This document shows, piece by piece, positions 48,901 to 61,051 of a stretch of DNA of 64,000 nt. The notes beneath the pieces were generated by a model. It was not told the DNA's origin, did no database searches, and saw only the letters and a list, made by a program, of their open reading frames with translations. Source of the stretch: Desmodesmus armatus (lineage: Eukaryota > Chlorophyta > Chlorophyceae > Sphaeropleales > Scenedesmaceae); assembly GCA_007449985.2 (NCBI GenBank), contig VIIQ02000046.1, forward strand, positions 186,001 through 250,000, in the 5' to 3' direction. Made by a program: the position numbers and the translations under genes. Within the stretch, counting starts at the first letter, position 1. The number at the start of each line of letters is the position of its first letter.

Positions 48901-51900
48901 AGGGCCAGGCAACCTATGGGCATCCTGACTCAACTCAGCACTTACGGGTGCAGCATCGTGCACCCTAGCATCCCAACTGACCGTACGTTGTGCGCTGCTG
49001 CTGCTATACAGACACGATGTGTTGTTCAGCAGGACATCTGTCGGGTAGCACCAAAAGCATCACCATCACCAACACCACTGGCTGGCGACCAGAAGCAGCT
49101 ATGACAGACAGGACTTGAATCAACATCAACTGCTCTCTGGTGATGCAGCCTACACATTTGTGCATGCAGCTCTGCAAACTGCCAACCAGCCTCCCGCCCT
49201 CCTCCCACACCTTCAGCAGTTCATCCTGCATGACAAAGTCAGCTTGTGAGAGGTACTGGCTGCCGCTGCTGCCATTGCTGCCGCTTTCGCCTGGTGGGCC
49301 GACACTGCTGCCAGCATCTGCCGCTGCTGCTGCCGCCGCCGCTGCAGCCGCTGCTGCTGCGTTTGCTTTCGGTGGAGGTGGCAACTTCTTCCGCAGAGCC
49401 TGAAAACACACACGATACGCACAGGGGACATGCAGTTGCAGCAAACTCGTGGTGCATGCTAGCACGCATTCGTCTGGCTGTCAGACAGCGTGTGTTTCTT
49501 GTCATTCCGCCGATTGGCGCGACTTGACTGCAACGCATGCGCCACCACCCTGCCCGCCTAGCCCAGTACCCCATATGGTGCTTCATACACAGCACACACA
49601 GGCGCGCCCCCAACAAACCACACCCAAGCAAGCCCCCCTCCCCAAGCAGGTCCCTCTTTACCTTCCGTGCTGCCTCCACCTCTTCCTTAGCCCGTGCCAG
49701 GCCAGCCAGCTTGACTGTCAGCTCCCGCAGCACAGGGCCATCTTCCCAAATTTCACTGTACCCCAGTGGTCCCGTCCTGCTGAGACCTAGGCAGCCTAGC
49801 CGCATGCCATCCATGCTGAGCTGCAGCCGGAACAGCCGCCCGTTGGACTGAGCCAGCTGCGTCACCAGCCCCGACACGGCTGTGCGCACTTCCGCCTGCC
49901 GCGACTCAACGCTGGACCTGTGGGGTGGTGATCGCAGTGCAAGATACAAAATATGGGAAATATTGCAATTGCAGGTATGCGTGCAGAAGGGCGCACTGCT
50001 GTGCTAAGAAAACAGCCAGGGAGGGACCCAAGGTCAATGGATCTGGCCAGGTGTATTGGCGAAGGCAGGCCGCAGCTGTGATCATGCTCAGGGTGCCTGC
50101 TGCGCAGGGTGGCATAGCTTGGGAACAGTGTTTGCAGGGCATGGTAAACACAGCATGGACGACTTCTTGAAGGGGCTGCCAGTCTGAGTGCAGTCCCCCA
50201 TGCTTGTAGTGCACTGTCTTAGGGTGTCATTTGCTGCACTGCGCCGTGGCAGCAGGCTTGGCCATCAGACAATAAGACACGGAGACAAGGAGGCTATGGA
50301 AGCACCACATGGTGGTGGGTGAGGTGCACTACTACCCTTCGGCCCCTTTTCCTCCCCATCGGGTGGCAGTGCCCCATGCAACAACCTCCAGACAAACTCA
50401 TGAGACGTATGAGAAGGTCAGTGCTGCACAGCCGCCGTTGCTGGTGCCCACCTGCTTGTTGCCACCTCCTGCTGCAGCTGCTGCACCGTTGCTGTCAGCT
50501 GCTCAACCTGCTGCTGACTGGCCGCCAGCCCGGCCTGCAGTCGAGCTTCCTCCTGCCTGGCCACCTGCTGCTGCTGCTCCAGCTCCTTCTGGTGCTTTGC
50601 CTGCAGATCCTGCAGCACCTGTACACAAACACATACATGGTTGTCAGCTCCTTTTGGGGGTTGTCAAGGCAGGTCTTGTTGCAACTTGAAAACAACAACT
50701 GCTTTGAGGTGTGCCAGAGCAGAGATGCTGACACTGCACAAGCGCAGCATACTTCCGACGTATGCGGACCACTGCATGTTTGCTGACAGGCGCAGACCAC
50801 TCACTCTCACCCTCAGAGTGCGCGAAGTCGAGAGACACCCACACCTACCTGCTGTGCCACAACAGCCCCGGCACCGCCGCCAGCCGCTCCACATGAGCTG
50901 CTTCTGCTGCCGCGGCCGCCCCGCTGCGCCTTGCTGCCCCCCGAAGCACCTCCACCCCCTCCTGCTTGCACTGCTGCTGCAGGCAGCGAGGCCCCACCCC
51001 TGCCTTTGCCGCTGCTGCTGCTAGGGCTGTGCCCGCAGCTAATGCATGCCCCCGCTCGATAGAGCTGTTGGACTTCTGCCGGGCGAGGGGCTGTAGCGCT
51101 GGCTGCTGTTGCGGCGGCTGTAGCTGTGGCTGTTGCTGCTGGTCGTGCTGCTGGGAGGGGTGTGTGGCATCAACAAGGAACACCTCCTCTATAGGGGTGA
51201 GCTCTATCGGCAGGGGCAGCGGCTGCTGCTGCTGGTGCTGCTGTCGGCGCTGCTGAGCCGACAGCGGCTGCTGCTGTATGTGTTGCTGCTGCAGGTGCTG
51301 CTGCTGCTGCTGCTGCAGTTGCAGCTGCTGCATGGCGTGTGCAGGTGTGTCTGACTCTCTGCTGCTGCCCTCCATGATCAGGGGGAAGAACTTGCTGATG
51401 TTGGTCTGACCCTTGCTGTGTGAGGCGCCCCCTTGCTTGCTGTGGGAGCGAGGGGTGCGTTGCAATCCAGGCATGCCTGCAGGACAGAGCAGAACAGGGT
51501 AACACACAGTATGCGCAACCAACTGGGACCTCATGTGTCATGTGGCCATGCCACCACTGCCAACTGACATAAACCTCCAGCGTACAGCCCTGGACGGATG
51601 GTGTGGTAATGGGGCAAGCATTTGAGGGTGAGCTGAAACTGAGAATTGTGCACCACTATGCAGCAGCAAGCCAGACAGGCAGTGGTGGGAATGGCCGTTT
51701 GAGGTCAAGCAACAGCCAGCCTTCCCAACTGGGCTGCAGGAGTGCATGGGTCTGCCAACTGTCCATCTCAAACTGGTTGGTCTGTTCAAGATGGTTGTGC
51801 TGTTCAACATAGCGCAACAGCATCGCCAAGCACAGTGTGTGTTGTTCTGTAGAGCACCTACCTGTGATGCCAGTTGCCACAGGAGACATGGGTGGGTTGC

Positions 51901-52462
51901 TGCCCCCAGGGCCTGCTGCATCAGCACCCCCTGCTCTGTCACACCGTGGAGACACACGCGCCCTGTTGGTCGGTGTCCTGTCACGCTGTCCTGTTGCTGC
52001 CGCTGCTGCTGCTGGGCCTCCTGCATCTTTGCCGGCAGGTGCTGCAGAGCCAGGCAGGGCCCCCCTGCTGCTGTCGTGCTGTTGATCGGCCGATGCAGGC
52101 CTGTGCTTGGGGTTGCCTGTCTTGCGGCGCTTGCTGGCTGGTGCTGACAGTCCTGCAGAGGTACCACTGCCAGGAGGCGTCTGCTGCTGGTGCTGCGCTG
52201 GGTTCACCTCTGCGCAAATCTGCACATCTTCGTCCATCAAGTCTGCAGCTTCATTCGTGTTTTGTGCGCTGCCGCCACTGCCACCTGCTTGCTGTGCCAT
52301 GCCCGCCGCGGCCTGGTCGGCTTGCTGGTGTTGAGAGTCGCCACCCGTTAGTCGCCTTTCGAGCAGTAGCAGCTTTGCCTGACTGCTTGGGGAGGAGAAG
52401 ATGAGGGGGGCAGTCCCGGCGAGGGGGGTGTCCCCCTGCGCTATGCTGCTGCCAGCCTGCAT
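46000..52462 (-). CDS. TSL: Tousled-like serine/threonine protein kinase
   Basis: Twelve minus-strand exons: 51862-52462, 50849-51476, 50452-50618, 49662-49917, 49211-49399, 48785-48870, 48245-48401, 47789-47917, 47459-47536, 47049-47234, 46405-46785 and 46000-46134; about 997 aa. All junction phases agree except exon 50849-51476, one base short. The N-terminus has [11 protein letters not shown], a likely nuclear stretch (KRRKT), [11 protein letters not shown], a Gln-rich region and coiled coils, then [12 protein letters not shown]. The kinase domain starts [13 protein letters not shown], with glycine loop [10 protein letters not shown], lysine in FVAVK, catalytic loop [15 protein letters not shown] in KITDFGLSK, and [14 protein letters not shown] instead of HRD and the RIRDED-like lead-in are typical of Tousled kinases. 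A ~50-residue Ala/Gly/Ser insert follows PPECF. TLKs phosphorylate histone chaperone ASF1 in animals and act in chromatin assembly; Arabidopsis TSL acts in development. Confidence 0.92.
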
Positions 52463-52862
52463 GGCATGCTATTGAATATCTGAAGCACTCCTTCAGACTT
52501 AGTAAAAGGCCACCAGATCAAAACAGCGCTCAGTAAGTCAGCAGGCAGTTGCAGATACACTGATCATGTCAGAAGGGGAAGAAGGGGACCACCAACACTC
52601 GGGAGCGCTGAGACAGGCGACCGATACATGGACGTGTTGATGTTCAAGAACCAATCAGCCCATCCGTGATACACGCACGCGAATCAAACGATTTCAAACT
52701 GAAGAACCCCGCAAGCGGTTTTGCAAGCTTTGTCGTTTTGCTGCGTGTGGGTTGTTGAAGGCACTCCACGTTGCATGCATAAGTTGTGGTTCATCGCGCC
52801 CCCTTGTTGGGACCATCACACACTACTGCTGATCTGACAACAGCACAACAGCCTGTAAGCGT
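52463..52862. promoter_or_regulatory. Divergent upstream region, Tousled / small membrane protein
   Basis: 400 bp between divergent start codons, holding both promoters. No specific element recognised. Confidence 0.55.
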
Positions 52863-53542
52863 ATGGGTCCCGCGCAGGCCGGTGACTGGAGGACAAAACT
52901 GCTGGTAAGCCACATATCAAGTCTGCATGGGGTTTGTCTGCCCCTCGGACAACACTCACTCCCCCTTTACCCTCCCTTGGTCTGTCACAGGTTGGAGGGG
53001 TGGTAGCAGTCATCTGTGCTGGTTTGTACCCCACAGTGGTTGTACCCCTACAGATTGCTTACTTTGGCAAGCCTAGACCTGTGAGTACCTTGAGTCCGTG
53101 CAGGCCAGCAGGCTTAAAGTGCATGTGTAAGGAGAGACACCCCCACCCAGGCAGTACAATGTAGTCACAACAACACCTGAGGGATGCATTATGGCTGCAT
53201 GCATGCAGCACGACAGCAGCACAGGTGGTGGTTCTGCTTTGTGATCCATTTGCTGTCTTGCAATCAATCATGTGTAGCAGTGGAGTGACACCACCACTGC
53301 TGACTGTATGACACATTTGGATTCCCAGCAGCCTGAAACACAAACCGGCAGCAGCACCTACTCCCCGAGCCAAGCAGTTGACATGCCGTGCTATGCTGCA
53401 CTGCCTCCTACCTTCCTTGCCGGTGCAGCAACGTGATCCCAACCTCAAGCCTGCCTTTGAGAAGAAGAGCATGTGGGGGCAGCTGGACTCCCACATCAAG
53501 CAGCAAAACAACCCCGACGCTGAAGACCAGCAGCGCTCTTAG
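52863..53542 (+). CDS. Tiny one-pass membrane protein, SMIM20/MITRAC7-like
   Basis: Exons 52863-52904, 52991-53080 and 53429-53542, all phase 0, give 81 aa. After MGPAQAGDWRTKLL comes a single membrane span, VGGVVAVICAGLYPTVVVPL, then a polar tail with PNLKPAFEKKSMWGQLDSH. The layout (short N-terminus, Gly-rich span ending YP...PL, charged tail ending near a Trp) resembles SMIM20 (MITRAC7), a mitochondrial inner-membrane protein needed for early cytochrome c oxidase assembly. The match is short, so the family is uncertain; the gene model itself is strong. It is divergent from the Tousled-like kinase, and the next gene starts 321 bp downstream on the same strand. Confidence 0.7.
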
Positions 53543-53770
53543 CAGCAGCAGTCAGCAAGGCCATCAGCAGCCAGCAGCATCTGCTACAGCCTCAGGCACC
53601 TACAGACACTGGTGTGAAAGACACTGTGTTGTGGTTGCCTTGTCTGGCTGCTCTGCCTGGCTGCCATCCATCGTGACGGGGCTGCTCCGTGGTGAAGCTT
53701 CAAGCAGGGCATTTGACGGAGGGCAGCGGCAGCAGCACTACCACTGCCCTATCAGCAGTTGACAGGTCTG

Positions 53771-53798
53771 CAGCAGCAGCAGCAGCAGCAGCAGCAGC
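53771..53798 (+). repeat. CAG trinucleotide repeat
   Basis: About nine perfect CAG units followed by CAC/CCA repeats, upstream of the TauE/SafE start codon, probably in its 5' UTR or promoter. Confidence 0.9.
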
Positions 53799-53863
53799 AC
53801 CACCACGACCACCACCACAGCGACTGCAGCAGCAGCAGCATACAAGGAAGGAGGTCAGCAGCA

Positions 53864-56800
53864 ATGCATCAGGGCGTCAGGAATGCGCTGCTCAGGTTCA
53901 TGCGTGGAGCAGGCACAAGCAGCCCTCCAGGCGGCAAGCTGCGCAGTAAGTAATAGCTGGTGTGTTCAATGCACTTTGTGCTCCTGCTTTCAGCAGTGAT
54001 GTCCCACCTTTTGAAGTACAGTGCAGTACGGTACTTGGGGACATGGTCCCAACCTCAACACTAGCCAGCGAGCCAAGGGCTCACGAGCTTTTGAAATCAA
54101 CAGGGGCCAGTCCTTGTAGGATGGTTTACAATGGATCAGGCTGCATGGCGAGCACGCTGCTGTACAACTCGTTAGCCTGCAGCCACAATGCGAGTTGGCT
54201 GCATCACAGCGTCAATGCCATGTGACTGCAAGAATGGTTCTCCTTAGGTGAGCCTGGGGGCCAGGTGGTGTCGTTGCCGCTCTCAGCATCCGCGCTGATG
54301 GCGACAGTGACACACCCAGTCCCTTACGTACACTACAAGGGAATTGCTGCCATGGCTGTGCACCAGGTGTACTTGACCACTACCACTACCACCACCTCCA
54401 CGTCCTACTGCAGACCTTGCCACTTCACCCAGCCTCACGTGGTCTTGCGCAATACTACCCTACCCTACCTTACCCCACCCCAACACCACCCTACCATACC
54501 CTACCCTTCCCCACACCACCACCTCCGTCTCGCATGTGTCACCATGACGAACCGCCCTGACCAACGGGCTGGAGCACTGATTATGCAAGCCCCTTCTATG
54601 CACAGTACAACATGTTCTTGCACTTACATGCCGGGCCTAGAGTGTCTCTTAGCTGCTGGATACATAACATGTTCAGGTTCTTCAGGTTTCCGGTAGCCAA
54701 TGCCATAGATATGTGGCAACTGTGTCTACCGTACGGCAGCAATTCATCCCCACATGTGGACAGTCCCTTTGCAGCCCTCTCAGCATGTCACAACAAACAA
54801 AGTGCCAACTGCCCTGCTGGATCTGCAGGTGTTGCTGAGATGGAGCCTGAGTTGCTGGCCAAGGCACGCAAACTGGCCCTAGGCGTGGGAGCTGCTGCTG
54901 GTGCATTTGGCAGCCTCGTGGGTGTCGGTGGTGGAGTGCTCATCGGGCCAGTCATACTCAACACCTGCCCGTAAGTGCACAGCACTTACGTGGCAGTGAT
55001 GGCAGCAGTCCTGGTGGTGCATAACCTTTGTATCATCTGCAGCAGGGGGGATGGTCAGACCGTCTTTGGCCATGTATGCATGCACCCCACCAAGATACCC
55101 CAGAAGCAGAACATATGCATCCTATAGGTCAACTTGTACGAAGGGTGTAAAGTTCCCCTACGTGCAAGGAGGGGTGTAACACCCATATCATGTGAGCCTC
55201 ACACCCATCGCACCAAGCTTACAACACTTGCTTGCCACCTGACCACCTTCGCATGTGCTGTTGTCACCCCTGCAGATCTGTCCCTCAGCGAGTCATCTCT
55301 GGGACGTCCCTTGCTGCAGTTGCAGCCACCGGGTTCACAGCAGGTGCTGTATACTGGGCCTCTGACTGTGTTGACAGCAGGTCAGCAGCAGTGCTGGCAG
55401 CCACGGCAGTCATCACGGCACCCCTGGGGGCAAAGATGACGCACAGAGTGGACTGCCAGGTGTGCTGCTGCTGGGGGTGTGGTGGTGCTGGTGTAGTGAG
55501 TTGCAGAGGCCCTACGGCTTGGGGCTGCACCTGTGGCTGACTGCAGTAACAGTTGTAAACACTATGAAAGTTTGTATGACAGATATGGCCCTTATGGCCC
55601 AAACTGCCTGCGCTGTGTGCTGCATGATGCCTCCTGTCTTGCTGCACACATTCGGGTAGGAGGTGGGAGGTGCCAAAGGGTCCTGCAGGGCACCGCATCA
55701 CTGGGTGAACAGGATGCATGAACATGGTTGCATTGTACTGTAGACTGACTGACATGTCGGTGGTGTGCTGTGTGTGCTGTAGCGCCTGCGCAAGGCGCTT
55801 GGCTACTGGCTGTACATCGTGGCACCCTTGGTACCGCTCAAGGCAGTCATTTTTGCTGACGGCAGCCAGGAGGAGCAGCAGCAGCTGCAGCAGCCGCATC
55901 AAATGCAGCCTGGTGTGCAGACGCAGGGGTCAGAGCAGCAGCAGCTTTTGCAACACACTCAGGTGGCCTCCATGCTGCCAGGCGTGCACGCAGGACAGCA
56001 GCAGCAGCCGACTGGGCTTGCGAGTGCTAGCTGGAAGGATGCTGCGCTTGGGGCAACAGGATGCTTGGCTGGCTTTGCTTCAGGGATGCTGGGAATAGGT
56101 GGCGGCACAGGTGGGTGCTGTGATGCTTTACGGCACTCGCAAAATTGTCACTGGTGTTTGTATGGCGGCTGATTTTTGTGAGGCTGGTGTACGTCTCCTG
56201 TGTGCAAGGTTGTGTTTGCCACATACGATTGCTTCCCCACAGCCGCCGACCGCAGTACATTTGGTTGAGATGAGACGGAAGCCAGCTACAGCGCACCCAT
56301 ACTGCAACCCATCTGCTGTGTTGTGCGCCCCTGATTTTGCCATTGCCCGCTGGCATGTGCTTTTCATTGCAGTCGTCACCCCCCTGCTGGCGCTGATAAC
56401 TCAAGCACCACAGCAGACAGTGTTGGTGAGTTCCTGGTGTTCATCTGGGCACTGGGTGTGCAACTTTGTGCGCTCCACCCACAAGATACAGCAGCAAGTA
56501 GGCCTCATCGCATACTATACGCGGCTTGTTTTTGTCACGCACTGTTGCATTGTAGGACAGTAGCAGCCGCTTGCGCCTTCACTGGCAAGCATGAAGTCTT
56601 TCAGCCACCAGCACGTGGATGTTCAGTCAGTGTGAGATGCTGGTACGGGACCACTGATGCTCAGGTAGTCCTACAATGCCTACCCTCCCCTCTTGCGCCG
56701 CTGCATGTGCAGGGTACAAGCCTGGCTGCGATGGTGCTGCCCTCACTGATAGGCCTCGCCCAGCATCAACGACTGGGCAACGTAGACTGGCGCATGGCAG

Positions 56801-56964
56801 GGGCTCTTGCGTTGGGCACGACAGTAGGCAGCTATTTTGGAAGCAACTTTGCAGTGACAGCCCCTGCAGGCGTGTTAGAAGCTTTATTTGCTGCAGGGAT
56901 GCTGTTGCTGGGCCGGCGCACGTTGGTAGCTGCAGCTAAGTCTGTGCCAAAGTCTGCGCAGTGA
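53864..56964 (+). CDS. TauE/SafE family anion (sulfite/organosulfonate-type) membrane transporter
   Basis: Exons 53864-53945, 54829-54970, 55276-55459, 55783-56110, 56373-56425 and 56713-56964 agree in phase and give 346 aa. The start MHQGVRNALLRFMRGAGTSS is Arg-rich without acids, so an organelle-targeting peptide is plausible. Two homologous halves each have the family glycine signature: GSLVGVGGGVLIGPVI at about residues 60-75 and GMLGIGGGTVVTPL near 245-260. Each is followed by a GTSLAA segment, as expected for the duplicated DUF81 fold of about eight spans. A Gln-rich loop of ~50 residues separates the halves. Family members export sulfite, sulfonates or related anions; the substrate here cannot be told. 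Further 5' exons in the 0.9-kb first intron are possible, though exons 1 and 2 already join in phase. Confidence 0.85.
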
Positions 56965-59900
56965 CTGGGAGTTGAATGCTTGGCAGCAGTGATGGTGTGT
57001 TGCCTGCTGGGAAAGCGTGCGCTGCAGGTGTTTGGCTGCAGCAGTATGGGTGTGTTGGCTGCGACACAGCATGTGCCATGGGATTACTGAGTGCACAGCA
57101 GTCAGTGTGTCCCGCCCGCCCAGCCAGATACATCACCACAGCTGACGTGTGGATGATTTGCGCACCACAACACAACAACATTACAACTTGTGGCGGGTGA
57201 CGTCGCTGTGCCTTGGACCAAGACCAGCACTAGTCAGCAGCCACGCCAGTCTGCCGATGCATCCTTAGTCACAACAACAAATCTCCTAGTCACAACAACA
57301 AATATTGATGTACAGCCCATGTGTGGTGCTGACACTAGGCCATGTCTCTTTGAAGCTAGACAAGTTGTCCTCGATGTGTCCTGGTGTAAGTCGCAACACC
57401 CCCTGACACACAATGCACAACGGTGCCGGCCCACAGACAGACCCAAGATGCCATGCAGTAACCCTCATTCAGCAAAGGTCTAAGTGGCAGCAGGAGGCAC
57501 CAACACAACAAGGACAAGCATGCAGCGCAGCGTTAGGATCATGCAGTGTACGCAGGTGTAGTCCTGCAAGAAGCGATTGCTGCCTACCCAGTTTTTTGGG
57601 CTAGCTGCACACACTGTGCCAAAGAGAGGGTGGCTACTGTTGAGGGACAATCGCTTTTGGACCCCATCAAGTGCAGCGCCACATCATCCATGACACCAGA
57701 CGCATGTACACGCAACGCAGCCCATTCCTGTCGCACACTACACACAGCACCAACGTGTGCGCACACCTGGGCATTGCTCGCTTTTATGAAGCCTACATTC
57801 ATAAGACGGAACCCACCAAACAAGCCAGGGCTTATGTAAACTAAAGGTGGTGGCAAAAGCTCATGCAACCATTGCAGTGCACATGCACACCAGCAAGTGC
57901 CGACATAGACCTGCACAAAGTACCCATTCTCTAAGTGCAAGCCAAGACACCAAGACACCGTTGGGCTGTCAGACTGTACGGAGCAGGTGCTCAGGGTGCC
58001 TACAAGCCACTAACGACAGCCAGATGTATCAAAAAACCCCTGCGGCTAAAAGGCTTGCACCCCCAACAAGTTCACTCCAAAGGGCAGCACCATGCGGGCT
58101 GCTAAGGCATAGACTCCAGGATCAGCACCATGCGGGCTGCTAAGGCACAGTTGCCACAATCACAGCAGTCACGCAAACAAACAAGTCCTGCAATTCAGGC
58201 CTAACCCTGGTTGCTGCCTAGGCCCACTGCCGGCAAACACCAAATGGACAGTGTGTCCTGTTCCTGCTGGTGTTAGATGAATCATTGGCACAGGCATCAG
58301 CATGCACGGTGCCTTAGGGAGCAACACCAGTGCCCATCCGGTGGCCACACAGTAGCCAGTCACCATCGCCCGTGGCGCAAGCGCAGCATGCAGACAACCA
58401 GACAGATCAGCAATCGCCCCAAAGGCCAAAAACAAGCCAACAAGCCAGTGTGAGATATCCCACTTCAAATGGGAAGGGTTCCCGGCGTGGCACATGAACT
58501 GATGATGGTCCTCTGCTGTACGCAGAACGTATGGCCAAGATGGAAACACAACAGCAGGCTCACGTGGCTAAGTACCAATGTGGCGGCACAGTGACGCTGG
58601 CAGGCAAAACAAATGAAGGGCAACTGCCAGCTGCGCGAGAATCTTGCCTGGTACACAGTCCTGCAGACACCCAATCAAGGGTTGCTACCCTGCTTGTTGG
58701 TCCCTGTCGCGTTCCATAATGTGTCCATCAAAAGCCTGACTGTACGCCTACTGCACGCTTGCCTAGCCCCAAAGAAGACAGGAGTCCAACAAAGAAAAGT
58801 CTAGCAAAGAAAGAAGCCATAGACGCTCAGGCAAGGACTTTTAGTAGCACTAAGACACCCCAACACCCGGCCTCAGGATCCTAGTACCCCAACCCGGAAG
58901 GGTCTGCATGTCGAACAAGCCAGCAAGTGCCGGCTGGCATTGGTGAGACAAGGTGGTGCATGCATATACCTGAGTGAAATCCTGGCAAAAATGACACGCA
59001 AGCGTTGCGCATGGCCTTGACTAAGGAAAATGCAGTTGTGACTTATTCAGCACTGGTTGCTGTGTGCAACCTTGGCCCACCCTGAACACACTGTTGAGTG
59101 ACCTAAACACAATGCATGCACCTTGTCCTGCAAGCAAGTGGTGCCTCTGCAGGATGCACTGAAGACTTGGCAGGCCATGCCCCCACTCCTGAAGATGCCC
59201 CACTTCCACGTAACCAAACCGCGATGTAACCTAACCGCAAGCTAACCAAAACCGACAAAAAAACCCTCTGACGCGAAGCCCTCACTCACACAAGAGAACC
59301 CAGGTGCGGCAGTCCCAGGGCCGCTGGCCAGCAGTGATTGGCAAAGAAACAACCACAAGTGCACCGAGCATACACCTGGAGCTGTGCACAATGCAGCAAC
59401 AGCAACCATATAGCAGTGCAGCTAGGCGCACTGCGCCTGCCTCCTCGCACAAGGCAGATCAGCACTGAGTTGGGCAACATGCATTTTTGCCATGCAACTG
59501 TGCAAGAGCCCCTAGCAACCGTCTGACACACCCGTAAAACCGTTTCATGCCAGCCCACATTAAAACCCCGCACCGCTGAAAAACATGAACCCTGTCAAAC
59601 CTTGCCGTGGACCCCATGCAGAATGCGGCAAACACTGCTGTCACATCCACAGCACGCAACACTACTACAATCCCAGGCAGCCACCAGGCGTGCTGGTTGA
59701 CGCACATAGAGGCATTTCTTGACAAAGAACCATGCAAAACCTCGGCCACACTGCCGAGCAGGACACATCACGTCGTTACACGCTGTACCCAGGTGATGCT
59801 GCAGCCACCTCCGGCACACATTGTGCCACAACGTTGAACGAGTGAGAGCATGGAAACTGACATGATGTGCAAGATGTCAGGTCCATCCCACAAGCACAGG

Positions 59901-61051
59901 CGGCTGCAGGTTAGTCTGCACGTCTTTGCTGCCACGCACCACGCCTTGGGTGAGATTCCATCAAACAAAAAACAAGGGTGCACTGTGGATGACCGTACCA
60001 CCTGGGACCTGAAGCAACAGTACACCAGGACTCCTATCTGACTAGGACTGAGTCTCAGGCCAGAAACCTGCTGACTGTCGGGTATAAGGGCCAACCTATA
60101 GGTGTGCCCAACCAATCGAACCAAGTGCTCTCGGGCCAAACTGCACAGCACAAACAACACAACCACGGTCCCCTTTCCCAAATCCTGCATACAAGCAGCA
60201 TGCTGGCTTGCATATCAGCACACAATAAAAGCACATCAGCACACTATAAAGCATATCAGCACACTGAACAACAATCTACACACAACAAATCCTGTAGATG
60301 CATTCATCCACCAAAGGGTACAAGGCACTCACAACCCTCCCAAACAACCTCCACAAGGAGAAGCACCAGCAAGAGCAGAGGAACCAATAAACTGTGAAAG
60401 CAGCAGCAGCAACAGCAACAGCAACAGATTGAAGGCACAGGAAGAGCAGGCACCCTGCTCCCCAAAAAACACCCGCTCCATTGCAGGGAGTGCCCCCACT
60501 ACAAACAAGCTTGGGCAGCAGCATAACTGTGCGTGTGTAAAACACAGTACGCACATCCAGCTGATATCAAAGTGCCGGCCTTGCCGCAGAGCCACTGCCA
60601 TCATGCCATAAATCACATCTACCGATGCTCAGGGTGATTGCTGGCCGCCAAGGAGGTTGCCCAACCATGCTTTCAACAGGCCCTGATCCAGTACACAATG
60701 CATTGACGTGTAGCAAGTGCTGCTGATTTAAGCGTCCCAAATGCCAAACACACAGTATCCCAGCAGGACACCTCAGTATTGCCTGATGTGAGGTAATCTG
60801 TCGCTACATCCCACAACCCCACGTAACCCATACACACACCCAAACACATTGTATCCCAGTCGGCGATGTGTGGCAGGTACCTCTCCCCGGTGGCAAACCC
60901 CCTCCAAAACCCCAGCACACCCACTGCGTCCCTGCATCCACCCAGACAAACCCAAACACACACTTTATCGACCCTGCATCAGCCACTGACCCTGCCTACT
61001 CTACACGGTGACCCTGCCTACTCTACACAAAGACTATGACCTACATGACGT
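56965..61051. other. 4-kb region without an identifiable gene
   Basis: A-C-rich on the plus strand. Small direct duplications include TAGTCACAACAACAAAT near 57,268-57,302, CACCATGCGGGCTGCTAAGG near 58,090 and 58,125, CATATCAGCACAC-like units at 60,206-60,270, and GACCCTGCCTACTCTACAC near 60,990-61,025. A minus-strand frame at 58,169-58,549 has a hydrophobic segment but no splice or motif support. Part is likely a long 3' UTR of the right-edge gene. Confidence 0.45.

Noticed and set aside
54450..54520. CTACC/CCACC repeats suggestive of a satellite
   Set aside because: Short and irregular; simple-sequence drift within the first intron of the TauE/SafE gene.
58169..58549. Minus-strand ORF with a hydrophobic segment downstream of the right-edge membrane gene
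   Set aside because: The upstream gene ends in a clear stop at 61,052 and no exon joins it; probably chance in 3' UTR or intergenic DNA.
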